From: Deltaproteobacteria bacterium
GTDB taxonomy: Bacteria > Myxococcota_A > UBA9160 > UBA4427
Length of the DNA stretch: 36,762 nt
Direction: 5' to 3'
NCBI GenBank assembly: GCA_002691205.1
Contig: NZHD01000090.1
Location: forward strand, 32,428 to 69,189
In this document: in pieces, positions 23,794-32,196 of the stretch
How the letters are laid out: each line of letters begins with the position of its first letter
How positions within the stretch are numbered: position 1 is the first letter of the stretch
Position numbers and translations under genes: made by a program
The notes under the pieces: model-generated
What the model saw: the letters and a program-made list of their open reading frames with translations, nothing else
What the model was told of the DNA's origin: nothing
Databases searched by the model: none

Positions 23794-23836
23794 AGCCCCC
23801 TTTCGAGTGCCGTTTTGCGGTCCTTGAAAGGGGGCT
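23794..23836. terminator. Inverted repeat between convergent amt and GNAT genes
   Basis: Perfect 11-bp arms AGCCCCCTTTC (23794-23804) and its complement (23826-23836) around a 21-base loop. Both flanking genes end here, so it probably acts as a bidirectional 3'-end hairpin. The T-tracts on either side are weak, which lowers confidence in an intrinsic terminator. Confidence 0.5.
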
Positions 23837-23854
23837 TCGTCGTTTACCTTGTAC

Positions 23855-24400
23855 TCAGGGCCGTCGTTCTGGAGCCGTATCGATCCAATACCGATGCATG
23901 GTTTCGCCAGAACGCGGTGAGAGGGTTTCTTTGTCGAAGAGGCCGCCATTCTTCTCGACGACGCGGATTGAGGGGGCATTGGTGGTGGCGACGGTGAGCA
24001 GGGCTTTGGGAATCCCCATTCGGTGGGCTTCCTCTAGGGTCTGACGAAGCATCTCGGTCGCGTAGCCGCGACGCCGCTGAGAAGGGCGCACGTGGTATCC
24101 GATGTGTCCGCCGTCGAGTTCGAGCCAGGGGCTCAGCCTGTGACGCAAGCGGCTGGTCCCCACTAATTGGGGACCGACGAAGAAGACGAAATGGCTCATG
24201 TTGACCCATTGATTGGGGAGTTCCTCGTCGTGCTCAAAGCGGTGGACGAGGTCGAAATATTCGTCGATGTCGGAAAACAGCATTTCGAGTCGATCGAAGC
24301 CACCTTCTCCTCGGTCGCGAATCTCGGTCGCGAAGGCGAGATACTGCTCTTCGTGCGCAGAGCGATGGAGACGTTGAAGTTGAAGAGGTTCGCTGGACAC
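23855..24400 (-). CDS. GNAT-family N-acetyltransferase
   Basis: 181 residues. The acetyl-CoA site lies in HIGYHVRPSQRRRGYATEML, with the RRRGYA pyrophosphate loop, and a C-terminal SIRVVEKNGG motif typical of RimL-like and small-molecule acetyltransferases. The start is GTG at 24400 without an evident ribosome binding site; a later ATG would cut into the domain. Substrate unknown. A strong leftward terminator upstream separates it from mcl, so it is likely a single-gene unit. Confidence 0.88.
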   Translation of the reverse strand: MSSEPLQLQRLHRSAHEEQYLAFATEIRDRGEGGFDRLEMLFSDIDEYFDLVHRFEHDEELPNQWVNMSHFVFFVGPQLVGTSRLRHRLSPWLELDGGHIGYHVRPSQRRRGYATEMLRQTLEEAHRMGIPKALLTVATTNAPSIRVVEKNGGLFDKETLSPRSGETMHRYWIDTAPERRP

Positions 24401-24454
24401 AAAAAAGGGATAGCAAGACCAAGCCTAAGGCGCTTTGAGATAAGCCAGACTCTC

Positions 24455-24497
24455 AAAAAAGCCCCCAGAGTGCGGTTTAAGGCACTTCGGGGGCTTT
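24455..24497 (-). terminator. Intrinsic terminator of the mcl transcript
   Basis: Reading leftward: arm AAAGCCCCCGAAGTGC, an 8-base loop, then GCACTCTGGGGGCTTT, giving fourteen paired bases with a two-base mismatch. Six Ts follow (complement of 24455-24460). It begins 25 bp after the mcl stop. In the rightward direction the T-tract is weak. Confidence 0.9.
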
Positions 24498-24521
24498 GTG
24501 AGTGAGAGAACTAAACTTGGT

Positions 24522-25571
24522 TTAGAACTCGTAGGCCTTGCGCAGGTCTTCGTCGGATTCGGCCAGCATTTTGGCGAGTCCCACCATGACGTGGCATTGC
24601 TTCACGGTGGCGTCGTCCTGCATCTTGCCGTCGATCATGACAGCGCCTGTCCCGTCGCCCATTTCGGAGATGACACGTTTGGCCCAGAGGACTTCATCCA
24701 CCGGTGGGCTGAAAACGTTGCGGGCAATGTCGATTTGCACCGGGTGCAGGCTCCATGCGCCGACACAGCCCATGAGGAAGGCATTTCGGAACTGGTCTTC
24801 GCAGGCCAGCGTATCCTTGATATCGCCGAAAGGGCCGTAGTACGGGAGGATCCCGTTGGCCGCGCAGGCATCCACCATGCGCGCCATGGTGTAGTGCCAG
24901 AGATCCTGCTGCGCGCTGGGGCGAGGCGCATCAGGACTGTTCGCGTCGGGGTCGGCCCGGACCACATAGCCGGGATGACCGCCGCCCACCCGGGTGGTCT
25001 TCATGCGACGGCTGGCCGCGAGATCGGCCGGGCCCAGGGAAAGACCCTCCATGCGGGGACTCGCGGCACAAATTTCTTCCACATTAGCGACGCCGAGAGC
25101 GGTCTCCAGGATGGCGTGGATGAGGAGAGGTTTCTTGAGCCCTGCGCGGGCCTCAAGCTGAGCCAGTAAGCGGTCCATGTAATGGATGTCCCAGGCGCCT
25201 TCGACCTTAGGCACCATGATGACGTCGAGTTTGTCGCCGATGGAGGTCACGAGTTGCGTGATGTCGTCGAGCATCCACGGACTGTCGAGGCTATTGATTC
25301 GGGTCCAGAGTTGGCAGGACCCAAAGTCAGTGTTTTGGCCGATCTGAATGAGACCCTCTCGTGCGGCGATCTTCTTGTCCGCCGCCACGGCATCTTCGAG
25401 GTTGCCCAGGAGCACGTCGCACTTGGGGACCATGTCCGGAATCTTCGCGGCCATTTTGGCATTGCTCGGATCGAAGAAGTGGATCATGCGCGAAGGGCGC
25501 AGAGGGATCTCGTGCAGCGGATTCGGCGCACCGAGGGCCATGGGTTGAAAGAAGTCTTTGGGGTTACGCAT
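24522..25571 (-). CDS. mcl: L-malyl-CoA/beta-methylmalyl-CoA lyase, Chloroflexus-like
   Basis: 349 residues, HpcH/CitE aldolase family. Motifs: GNLEDAV (Glu59, Asp60), RIN (Arg91), PKVEG, and the Mg ligands Glu156 (ILETALG) and Asp183 (LGPADLAAS), spaced 27 as in characterised Mcl enzymes. The long [12 protein letters not shown] segment, [10 protein letters not shown] and [11 protein letters not shown] follow the Chloroflexus aurantiacus enzyme (about 348 residues) more closely than the shorter alphaproteobacterial Mcl1. It cleaves beta-methylmalyl-CoA to glyoxylate and propionyl-CoA, or malyl-CoA to glyoxylate and acetyl-CoA. AGGAG precedes the ATG. It is downstream of the mch-like gene and ends in a strong terminator. 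Confidence 0.9.
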   Translation of the reverse strand: MRNPKDFFQPMALGAPNPLHEIPLRPSRMIHFFDPSNAKMAAKIPDMVPKCDVLLGNLEDAVAADKKIAAREGLIQIGQNTDFGSCQLWTRINSLDSPWMLDDITQLVTSIGDKLDVIMVPKVEGAWDIHYMDRLLAQLEARAGLKKPLLIHAILETALGVANVEEICAASPRMEGLSLGPADLAASRRMKTTRVGGGHPGYVVRADPDANSPDAPRPSAQQDLWHYTMARMVDACAANGILPYYGPFGDIKDTLACEDQFRNAFLMGCVGAWSLHPVQIDIARNVFSPPVDEVLWAKRVISEMGDGTGAVMIDGKMQDDATVKQCHVMVGLAKMLAESDEDLRKAYEF

Positions 25572-25707
25572 TGTGGGGCTCTCCTGAGGTGCGAAAAAGG
25601 GTCTGTAAATCGGTGAATGTCAAAAAGGCCATGGCCCGGAGTCTTCGGCTGAAGACCCCAGGGTTGGGTCGACGCAGAGGAACTCATGATCCACAACCGG
25701 ATGCCCT

Positions 25708-26814
25708 TTAGGCATAGTGAGTTTTCCGCTTTAAAGCGAGGGTTCGGTCGAGTTCAAAGATACGAACTTTCTTGTATCCAGCGGGCGCATCGGTATGCGT
25801 TGCATCCGGTTCGGGCACGAATTTATGCCCCAGGAGTCGCGTCTCCACGAGGCCGAGATCTTCGCGCTCTGGGTGATCGTGCTTTGCGATGACCTCAGTG
25901 GCCGCAAAGACGGTGTCTCCGGCTTGCAGAGGCGCGGTATGACGGCCGGTGCTGTAAAGGACGTCGCCCAGCGCATTGTCAGACACATCGGGCCCTGAAA
26001 TTCCCAGACTTAAGACGAATGGAATTCCCCCAAAGACAATCAACTCTCCACCCACGTACCGATCGGGATTGAGTCCGATCATGAACTGGTTGCAATGAAC
26101 CTGGCTCGTGTTGTCGAGAATCCCGGTGAGGTGAATATGTTCGTCGGTGACCGTGCGACCGCGTGAATGTTCGATCAGCGTTCCGGGTTCAAGGTCCTCA
26201 AAGTAGCTGTCTGGGCTGGAAAGGTGTGCCATGGCGGCATATTTGACATCTGGGGAGTAGGGCGGAAGCCAGAGCGCACAGGAAATCTCATCGGGTTCCA
26301 CTTCAAATGCTTTGACATCGATGCTCTCGTCATCTTTGTACACTTGGACTTTTCGCTGCCAAGTCATCACCACCGCTTCGTCTGAGCTGTCCACCGCTTT
26401 TCGTGCGGTCGACTGAACGTGGACGATGCCGAGATTGGGACGGCTTGAGGAGGGGCGTACTCCGAGCACTTTGGTCTCGACTTCAAGAGTGTCGCCCACG
26501 TAAACCGGTGCCCCGAAACGCATATCGATATATTCCAGATTGGCTCTGGCGTTCTCGGAGATGTCTTCCACGGTTTGACTAAAAGCCACAAGCATGACCA
26601 AGCCCGGAGGGCAGACCAGTCCGGTGTATCCGTAGGACCGCGCGTATCTGAGGTTCTTGCAGAGAGGGTTGGTGGCCATCGAAAAATCAGTGAAGGTGGT
26701 GAAGAGCCCCTCCGTGATTGTTTTCCCACCTTTATGGCGAAAGATTTGTCCTGGCTTGAAATCTTCAAGAAAATTTCCGGTTTTTTTACGAATACTTCGA
26801 GGTTCGCTGCTCAA
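25708..26814 (-). CDS. mch: Mesaconyl-CoA hydratase-like MaoC tandem hot-dog protein
   Basis: 368 residues from a TTG at 26814 that has AAGGAG nine bases upstream; the frame extends to 26880 but without such a site. Two hot-dog halves: N-terminal part (NFLEDFKPGQIF, CPPGLVMLVAFSQTVEDIS, APVYVGDTLEVETKV) and C-terminal part with RTVTDEHIHLTG, DNTSQVHCNQ and APLQAGDTVFAATEV. This layout and the NTxxVH block match mesaconyl-CoA hydratase, which hydrates mesaconyl-C1-CoA to beta-methylmalyl-CoA, the substrate of the next gene, mcl (136 bp downstream). A different 2-methyl-enoyl-CoA hydratase specificity is possible, but the pairing supports Mch. Confidence 0.8.
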   Translation of the reverse strand: MSSEPRSIRKKTGNFLEDFKPGQIFRHKGGKTITEGLFTTFTDFSMATNPLCKNLRYARSYGYTGLVCPPGLVMLVAFSQTVEDISENARANLEYIDMRFGAPVYVGDTLEVETKVLGVRPSSSRPNLGIVHVQSTARKAVDSSDEAVVMTWQRKVQVYKDDESIDVKAFEVEPDEISCALWLPPYSPDVKYAAMAHLSSPDSYFEDLEPGTLIEHSRGRTVTDEHIHLTGILDNTSQVHCNQFMIGLNPDRYVGGELIVFGGIPFVLSLGISGPDVSDNALGDVLYSTGRHTAPLQAGDTVFAATEVIAKHDHPEREDLGLVETRLLGHKFVPEPDATHTDAPAGYKKVRIFELDRTLALKRKTHYA

Positions 26815-27109
26815 CGAGATGTTCTCCTTGGTAATACAGAGGGCGGGCGCGGATTCTAGTGGCGTGACGGCGGCATGCAAGCCGGAGGTGGGGTTTTCCC
26901 CGAAGGGAAGGAACCCCTTTTTGTCTTTCTTTCGGTGCGATCACACCCCAAATGATTACACGGTTTGAGCGGATACAACCCGGGTGGCGTTTCATTTAAG
27001 GCGAGACTGAGTAAGAATGCAGGCCCTCGATCGGGGAGTCGAGGTTCCTCTGACGTCAGATTCAGTGGATCTTTTTAGTTTTTTTCTCACATGTGGATGG
27101 GACGAGTCA
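26815..27109. promoter_or_regulatory. Divergent mch / pntAA intergenic region
   Basis: 295 bp between two divergent starts (assuming TTG 26814 and GTG 27110). It must hold both promoters; I could not assign clear -35/-10 elements. Its most obvious structure is the rightward terminator-like hairpin at 26890-26922. Confidence 0.5.
26890..26922 (+). terminator. Rightward intrinsic-terminator-like hairpin in the mch/pnt divergent region
   Basis: GGGGTT (26890-26895) pairs with AACCCC (26912-26917). Inside, TTCCC pairs with GGGAA around a CGAA tetraloop, with a two-base GG bulge, and T5 follows (26918-26922). No rightward gene ends here. It lies 188 bp before the pntAA start, so it may be an attenuator in a long pnt leader or a block to RNA antisense to mch. 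Confidence 0.55.
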
Positions 27110-28288
27110 GTGATTATCGGTGTGCCCAAAGAGACGGTTGCGGGCGAACGACGTGTGGCATTGGTGCCAGATTCAGTGGTCCAACTCATAAAGTTGGGGC
27201 CTGAGGTTGTGGTCCAGTCCGGCGCGGGTTCGGAAGCAGGTTTTGAGGATTCAGCGTATGAAGAGGCGGGAGCGCGGATTTGCGCGGAAGCCAAGGATGC
27301 GTTGGGAGCAGATCTGGTTGTGAAGGTCCAGCCGCCCACGGAGGCCGAAATCGACGGCTTGCGTTCGGATGGGACCTTGATTTCCTTCATGCGACCTCTC
27401 GACCAAACAAACCTAACGGAAAAATTGGTTGCGCACGGTGCGACTTCGTTTTCCATGGAGATGATGCCCCGCATCACACGCGCTCAGTCGATGGATGCGC
27501 TTTCAAGCCAAAGCACCATTTCTGGCTATCGGGCGGTCCTGCTGGGAGCGACGCATCTTCCTCGGATCTTTCCCATGTTGGTCACCGCGGCAGGAACTCT
27601 CAAGGCGGCTCGCGTTCTGGTCGTGGGCGTGGGAGTGGCGGGACTGCAGGCGCTCGGAACGGCCAAGCGCCTGGGTGCGGTCACCTACGGATATGACACC
27701 CGCGACGTGGTTCGTGAGCAGGTCGAGAGTCTTGGCGCTCGGTTTGTGGAGCTCGATCTGGATACGGGTGACTCAGAGGATTCAGGCGGCTACGCGAAAG
27801 CACAGACTGAAGAGTTTTATCAAAAGCAGAGGCAAGAACTGGGCAAGCATGTGGCTCAGGCCGACATCGTGATCACGACGGCCTTGGTCCCCGGTCAGCC
27901 CGCCCCTCGCTTGATTGAAGCCGATGCCGTTGCGCAGATGAGGCCGGGTTCGGTGATCATCGATCTGGCGGCCGAAAAGGGCGGGAACTGTGATGTGACC
28001 GAGGCCGATCAAGACTTGATTGTGAATGGGGTGACCGTGATTGGGCATACGAATCTGCCTGCCGAGGTGCCTGCCCACGCGAGTCAGATGTATGGCAAGA
28101 ACCTAGTGACATTTCTCGACCACCTTTTGAACGAGGGCGAATTGCATCTCGACTTCACTGATGAGATTACGGCGGGGACGATTGTGTCTCATCAGGGCAA
28201 GCTTTTGAGTGAACGACTGGGTGGCCAGCTGCCCGAACCGCCGAAGGCGGTGGAGGAGAATCCAGAAACTACGGGAGGAGAGGCCTGA
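27110..28288 (+). CDS. pntAA: NAD(P) transhydrogenase subunit alpha part 1 (domain I)
   Basis: 392 residues from GTG 27110, where the family starts with VIIGVPKET; the frame runs on to 27017 but those 31 residues do not resemble the family. Two Rossmann-like lobes of the alanine-dehydrogenase/PntA fold: KETVAGERRVAL at the start, SFMRPLDQ, MEMMPRITRAQSMDALSSQ and the NAD loop VVGVGVAGLQALGTAKRLGA. C-terminal DLAAEKGGNCD and GHTNLPAEVP are typical. It binds NAD(H) and works with PntAB and PntB to drive NADPH formation with proton entry. The split three-gene alpha/alpha/beta layout is the Rhodospirillum type. The stop shares one base with the pntAB start (TGATG). Confidence 0.93.
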   Translation: MIIGVPKETVAGERRVALVPDSVVQLIKLGPEVVVQSGAGSEAGFEDSAYEEAGARICAEAKDALGADLVVKVQPPTEAEIDGLRSDGTLISFMRPLDQTNLTEKLVAHGATSFSMEMMPRITRAQSMDALSSQSTISGYRAVLLGATHLPRIFPMLVTAAGTLKAARVLVVGVGVAGLQALGTAKRLGAVTYGYDTRDVVREQVESLGARFVELDLDTGDSEDSGGYAKAQTEEFYQKQRQELGKHVAQADIVITTALVPGQPAPRLIEADAVAQMRPGSVIIDLAAEKGGNCDVTEADQDLIVNGVTVIGHTNLPAEVPAHASQMYGKNLVTFLDHLLNEGELHLDFTDEITAGTIVSHQGKLLSERLGGQLPEPPKAVEENPETTGGEA

Positions 28289-28596
28289 TGCTAGAGGCTC
28301 CAGCCATTGCGGCTTTAACGATTTTAGTACTGGCTCTATTTGTCGGTGTCGAGGTGATCTCAAAGGTTCCGCCTCTGCTGCATACGCCCTTGATGTCCGG
28401 TTCGAATGCGATCTCGGGAATCACGGTTGTGGGCGCCATCCTGATGGCGGCTAACCAAGGTGAGAATGGGACGCTCGCAACTTGGTTCGGCTTTGCAGCC
28501 ATCGTGTTTGCCACAATTAACGTTGTCGGTGGGTTTATGGTCACGAATCGTATGCTCGCCATGTTTAAACCTAAGAAAAGCAAGAGCGAAGAATGA
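28288..28596 (+). CDS. pntAB: NAD(P) transhydrogenase subunit alpha part 2 (membrane domain)
   Basis: 102 residues with three to four transmembrane helices: one at about 8-25, then PPLLHTPLMSGSNAISGI, the family signature, followed by two helices and a lysine-rich cytosolic tail. It forms part of the proton channel with PntB. Start ATG overlaps the pntAA stop by one base, and its own stop overlaps the pntB ATG by 4 bp (ATGA), so the three genes are coupled. Confidence 0.95.
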   Translation: MLEAPAIAALTILVLALFVGVEVISKVPPLLHTPLMSGSNAISGITVVGAILMAANQGENGTLATWFGFAAIVFATINVVGGFMVTNRMLAMFKPKKSKSEE

Positions 28597-29984
28597 CAAC
28601 CACTCTGATTCAATTTGCTTATCTCATCGCGGCCGTATTATTTATTCTCGGTCTGCGTAATCTTTCCTCTCCTAAGACCGCGACTCTGGGCAACCAGATG
28701 GCGGCCGTGGGTATGCTGATCGCGATTGTGGCCACGTTGTTGGTCAGCGAAGTCGTGGACTATCCCATCGTCCTGGCCGGCGTGGCCGTGGGCAGCTTAA
28801 TCGGAGCGGTCGCAGCCTCTCGGATCGAGATGACGGCGATGCCTCAGATGGTGGCTTTGCTGAATGGTTTCGGCGGTGCTGCATCCGTTCTCGTGGCGTC
28901 TGCGGAGGTCTTCTCGCGGACCACCCAGGGCAATGAGCCTACTGGGATCGTGCCGGGAGCGATTGTGGCCTCGGTTCTGATTGGCGGTCTGACGTTGACG
29001 GGCAGTCTGGTGGCGTTCGCAAAACTTCAAGAAGTCATGACCGGCTCACCGATTCAGTATCCGGGACAGCAGTACCTGAACGGTTTTCTGGCCCTAGGGG
29101 CTTTGGTGCTCTGTGTGCTTCTGACCATGAGCCCACTTGATCCGGTCTTGCTCTGGTCTTTGATCGGGATTTCGCTGCTTCTAGGTGTGCTGCTGGTGAT
29201 CCCCATCGGCGGAGCCGATATGCCTGTTGTGATCGCGCTGCTGAATTCCTACTCGGGATTGGCTGCTTGTGCGACAGGCTTTGTGCTGGACAACAGCGCT
29301 CTTGTCATCAGTGGTTCTCTGGTGGGCGCGTCCGGTCTTATTCTGACCAAGATCATGTGTGATGCGATGAACCGCTCCTTGGCCAATGTTCTTTTCGGGG
29401 CTTTTGGTGCTCAGGATGCCGTGGCTGCCAGTGGTGAGGCTGTCGACCAAGGAACGGTGACTGCTTACACGCCTATGGATGCGGCGGTTATTTTCTCTAA
29501 CGCTCGCTCTGTGATCATCGTTCCTGGATATGGAATGGCGGTGGCGCAAGCGCAGCACGCGGTGCGGGAGTTAACCGACCAGTTGGTCGAGAACGGGATT
29601 GAAGTCAATTTTGCGATTCATCCTGTCGCGGGACGGATGCCGGGACACATGAATGTTCTTCTAGCCGAAGCGGATGTTCCCTACGAGCGCTTGGTTGAAA
29701 TGGATGAAATTAATCCTCAGTTTCCTGAAACGGATGTGGCCTTGGTGCTCGGTGCGAACGATGTGGTGAATCCCGCGGCGAGGGAAGACGAGACCAGTCC
29801 CATTTATGGAATGCCCGTCCTTGAAGTGGATCGCGCAGAGCACGTTTTCGTGATTAAGCGAAGTATGAATCCGGGTTTCGCGGGGATTCAGAATCCTCTT
29901 TTCTTCAAAGACAATACGATGATGATCTTTGGCGATGCGAAGAAAGTGATCATCGAGTTAACCGACGCGGTTAAGAATTACTGA
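28593..29984 (+). CDS. pntB: NAD(P) transhydrogenase subunit beta
   Basis: 463 residues, full length. The N-terminal about 270 residues are membrane helices (NGFGGAASVLVASAEV, then GADMPVVIALLNSYSGLAACATGF). The C-terminal domain III binds NADP(H), with the VPGYGMAVAQAQHAVREL loop, HPVAGRMPGHMNVLLAEA, LGANDVVNPAA and KRSMNPGFAG motifs. It would supply NADPH, for example to reductive carboxylation of crotonyl-CoA if that step exists in the genome. Its last 7 bp overlap the convergent PAS-protein gene. Confidence 0.97.
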   Translation: MTTTLIQFAYLIAAVLFILGLRNLSSPKTATLGNQMAAVGMLIAIVATLLVSEVVDYPIVLAGVAVGSLIGAVAASRIEMTAMPQMVALLNGFGGAASVLVASAEVFSRTTQGNEPTGIVPGAIVASVLIGGLTLTGSLVAFAKLQEVMTGSPIQYPGQQYLNGFLALGALVLCVLLTMSPLDPVLLWSLIGISLLLGVLLVIPIGGADMPVVIALLNSYSGLAACATGFVLDNSALVISGSLVGASGLILTKIMCDAMNRSLANVLFGAFGAQDAVAASGEAVDQGTVTAYTPMDAAVIFSNARSVIIVPGYGMAVAQAQHAVRELTDQLVENGIEVNFAIHPVAGRMPGHMNVLLAEADVPYERLVEMDEINPQFPETDVALVLGANDVVNPAAREDETSPIYGMPVLEVDRAEHVFVIKRSMNPGFAGIQNPLFFKDNTMMIFGDAKKVIIELTDAVKNY

Positions 29985-30754
29985 GGTCCGACCGCGATCG
30001 GTCTCATTGTCTCCGCGGCTTTGTGCTCAACGTTTTTTAAAAGGGCCGGTCGTAAAACGATGAGGGCGAGGGTTCGTGCTCGAGTCGAGAAAGACGTTGC
30101 GCTGGCTTCAAGCGAAAAGGTTTCGCCAGAAACGTCGCGTAAGAGGCCTTCGAACCGGAGGCCTTCGGTTCCCTCGGCGATGGCGTCCAGCTGGCTCCAC
30201 CAGAAGTCACGGCTGGATTCGGGCGCGAATGAGAAGAAGTCCACGCCAAACAGTGCATCTCGTTCTACGTTGAGCAGGGCCCCCGCGGCCGGATTTGCAT
30301 CAACGATCGTTCCCTGCGCTGTATCGATGGCAAAGAAGAGATCTGAAACTCGGTCCATAGCGGCGCTGACCGCGCGACGAGCGGCTCGTGGTTTGCCACT
30401 GGTTTGTCGACTTGAACTTCTTGTTCGGAGGGCGACTCGAAATCGATCCATGAGAGGGGCTAATTCGGCGGACACTTTTTCAGCTTCGGGCCCGGCGAGT
30501 TCCACGGCACAACGAATCCATTCCGTCAGCAAGGCCACCACTCGCCTTTCGTTGGGTCGCAATCCATCGAGAACCGGATCCGCGGCTTCGCCCCGCATGA
30601 GTGCGGTTACGGTAAAGGTTCGAAAACGGCGAAGCGTCTCGGCTTCCGGGCCTGCGGCTCTTGGTGCGGCGGGGCCCATACGAACGATCAGTTGTTCTTC
30701 GATTTGTGTCCGGTGGCCAAGCAGCCACCGCGCGAGCTCCTGATTTTCGGACAT
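29978..30754 (-). CDS. PAS-domain protein without an output domain
   Basis: 258 residues. The N-terminal about 110 residues are helical, beginning with LLGHRTQIEEQL and resembling the RsbRD/sensor-type helical bundles often placed before PAS domains. A basic linker (about 111-130) leads to a PAS domain at about 132-240 (AMDRVSDLFFAIDTAQGTIV, then NPAAGALLNVERDALFG). No kinase, GGDEF, HTH or STAS domain follows. It may sense a small ligand or redox state and act by protein contact. A GGAGGT element lies 13 bp before the ATG. Convergent with and overlapping pntB by 7 bp; monocistronic. Function not predictable. Confidence 0.75.
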   Translation of the reverse strand: MSENQELARWLLGHRTQIEEQLIVRMGPAAPRAAGPEAETLRRFRTFTVTALMRGEAADPVLDGLRPNERRVVALLTEWIRCAVELAGPEAEKVSAELAPLMDRFRVALRTRSSSRQTSGKPRAARRAVSAAMDRVSDLFFAIDTAQGTIVDANPAAGALLNVERDALFGVDFFSFAPESSRDFWWSQLDAIAEGTEGLRFEGLLRDVSGETFSLEASATSFSTRARTLALIVLRPALLKNVEHKAAETMRPIAVGPQ

Positions 30755-30912
30755 AGGCCCGATATTACCTCCGTCTAGGCAAAGTGGGACCCCAAACTTG
30801 AGGATCCTGCCTGATTTGGGAGTCGTGGCAAGAGACTTTTCATCAGACGGGCTCGGATCTCTCTAAAGGGGTAGATTCAAGGTGCAGGGTGATTTTAATT
30901 GGGTCCGCGTGA

Positions 30913-32169
30913 GTGGATGGGAGAAATTCGTTGACACAGGAAGTTCGACAGCCATTTCAGATGAGCGATGACCATTCAGGCTGGGAAACGTGGCATGAAA
31001 CAGATTTGTTTCTTCCGAGTGATGAGCACCGGATGTTTGCAGAAACACTGAGAGCTTTTGTGGCTCAGGAGGTTGACCCTCAAGCCGCTTCGCACGATCG
31101 AGAGGAACGTTTCAACCTCGGCCTTTTTCGTCGAGCGGGTGAACTCGGCTTGCTTGGAGCGACCATTCCAGAGGAGTTTGATGGGGCGGGATTGGACGCT
31201 GTGGCCGCGGTTCAGCTGTATGAAGCGCTTTCGACATCCGATCCAGCTTTCGGATTGGCAGTCCTCGCACACTCAATTCTTTTTGCTCACAACTTGGCCA
31301 TTAATGGCAGCGCCGATCAATGTGCTCGCTTTTTGCCCGATGCCATGACTGGAAAAACGGTTTGTGGGATGTGCATGACGGAGCCAGGTGCAGGGACGGA
31401 CGTGCTGGCCATGCGAACTCGTGCAGTCAGGGAGAACGACGTTTGGGTCCTCGATGGAGTGAAGACCTACATCACCAATGGAGGATTGGATTCAGAGACC
31501 CTTGGCGACGCCTTTATCGTCTATGCGAAGACGGAAAATGATCGCTTAAGCGCCTTTCTGGTGGAAAAAGGGATGCCTGGTTTCAGTCTGGGGCAAAAGT
31601 GGACCGACAAGTTAGGCATGCGGGCCTCCTTCACGGCGGAGCTTGTGTTCGATGGGGTTCGGGTTCCTGAAACCAATTTAATGGGGAAGGCGGGGGAAGG
31701 CACTCGTCATATGATGCGTAACTTGGAGATCGAGCGCCTCACTCTGGCGGCTCAGGGATTGGGTATTGCTCAGCGATCGCTTCGAGTGATGGTGGAGTAT
31801 GCGAAGCAGCGAGAGAGTTTTGGCCGTCCCCTGCAAGACTTCGGCCAGATTCAGCGGTACATAGCGGAGACTTTTGCGGAGTATCGAGCGGCGAGGTCTT
31901 TCGTCTACGATACGGCTCGGCGCCATTCGTTTACGCACGGCGGGCAAAGAGTCGATGCGGACGCCACGAAGCTTTTGGCTTCCCAGGTGGCGAAACGAGC
32001 GGCGGATGCGGCCATTCAGGTACTCGGAGGCGCGGGGTACATGGGTGAAAACGTGGTCGAGCGATTGTGGCGGGACGCGAAGCTCTTGGAAATTGGGGGC
32101 GGCACGATAGAGGCGCATCATAAAAATATTTCTAAGGATCTATGTCGCGACACTTCGCTCTTGGATTGA
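30913..32169 (+). CDS. Acyl-CoA dehydrogenase, isovaleryl-type base; LvaC-like context
   Basis: Up to 418 residues; TTG at 30931 (GGGAG upstream) or ATG at 30961 are alternative starts. FAD and substrate motifs MCMTEPGAGTDV (154-165), VKTYITNG and RDAKLLEIGGGT are present. The usual medium-chain catalytic Glu (YEGT) is Gly here. Glu274 in LEIERLTLA sits where isovaleryl-CoA and long-chain dehydrogenases place their base, so the enzyme should be active. Electrons go to ETF (EtfAB in this window). It heads a rightward operon with an APH-type kinase (27 bp on), DUF6285 and a luciferase-like oxidoreductase. This matches LvaC, which handles 4-phosphoacyl-CoA, in the levulinate system of Pseudomonas putida. 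Confidence 0.9.
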   Translation: MDGRNSLTQEVRQPFQMSDDHSGWETWHETDLFLPSDEHRMFAETLRAFVAQEVDPQAASHDREERFNLGLFRRAGELGLLGATIPEEFDGAGLDAVAAVQLYEALSTSDPAFGLAVLAHSILFAHNLAINGSADQCARFLPDAMTGKTVCGMCMTEPGAGTDVLAMRTRAVRENDVWVLDGVKTYITNGGLDSETLGDAFIVYAKTENDRLSAFLVEKGMPGFSLGQKWTDKLGMRASFTAELVFDGVRVPETNLMGKAGEGTRHMMRNLEIERLTLAAQGLGIAQRSLRVMVEYAKQRESFGRPLQDFGQIQRYIAETFAEYRAARSFVYDTARRHSFTHGGQRVDADATKLLASQVAKRAADAAIQVLGGAGYMGENVVERLWRDAKLLEIGGGTIEAHHKNISKDLCRDTSLLD

Positions 32170-32196
32170 TGGATGGAGTGACTGAGAGGGGGCAGG

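Noticed and set aside
24498..25169. 223-codon rightward ORF opposite mcl
   Set aside because: It lies entirely antisense to a strongly supported enzyme gene, has no recognisable domain, and follows the codon-phase shadow expected of GC-biased DNA.
30021..30743. 240-codon rightward ORF opposite the PAS protein
   Set aside because: Ser/Arg-rich composition without any domain, while the opposite strand encodes a recognisable PAS domain. It is a shadow frame.
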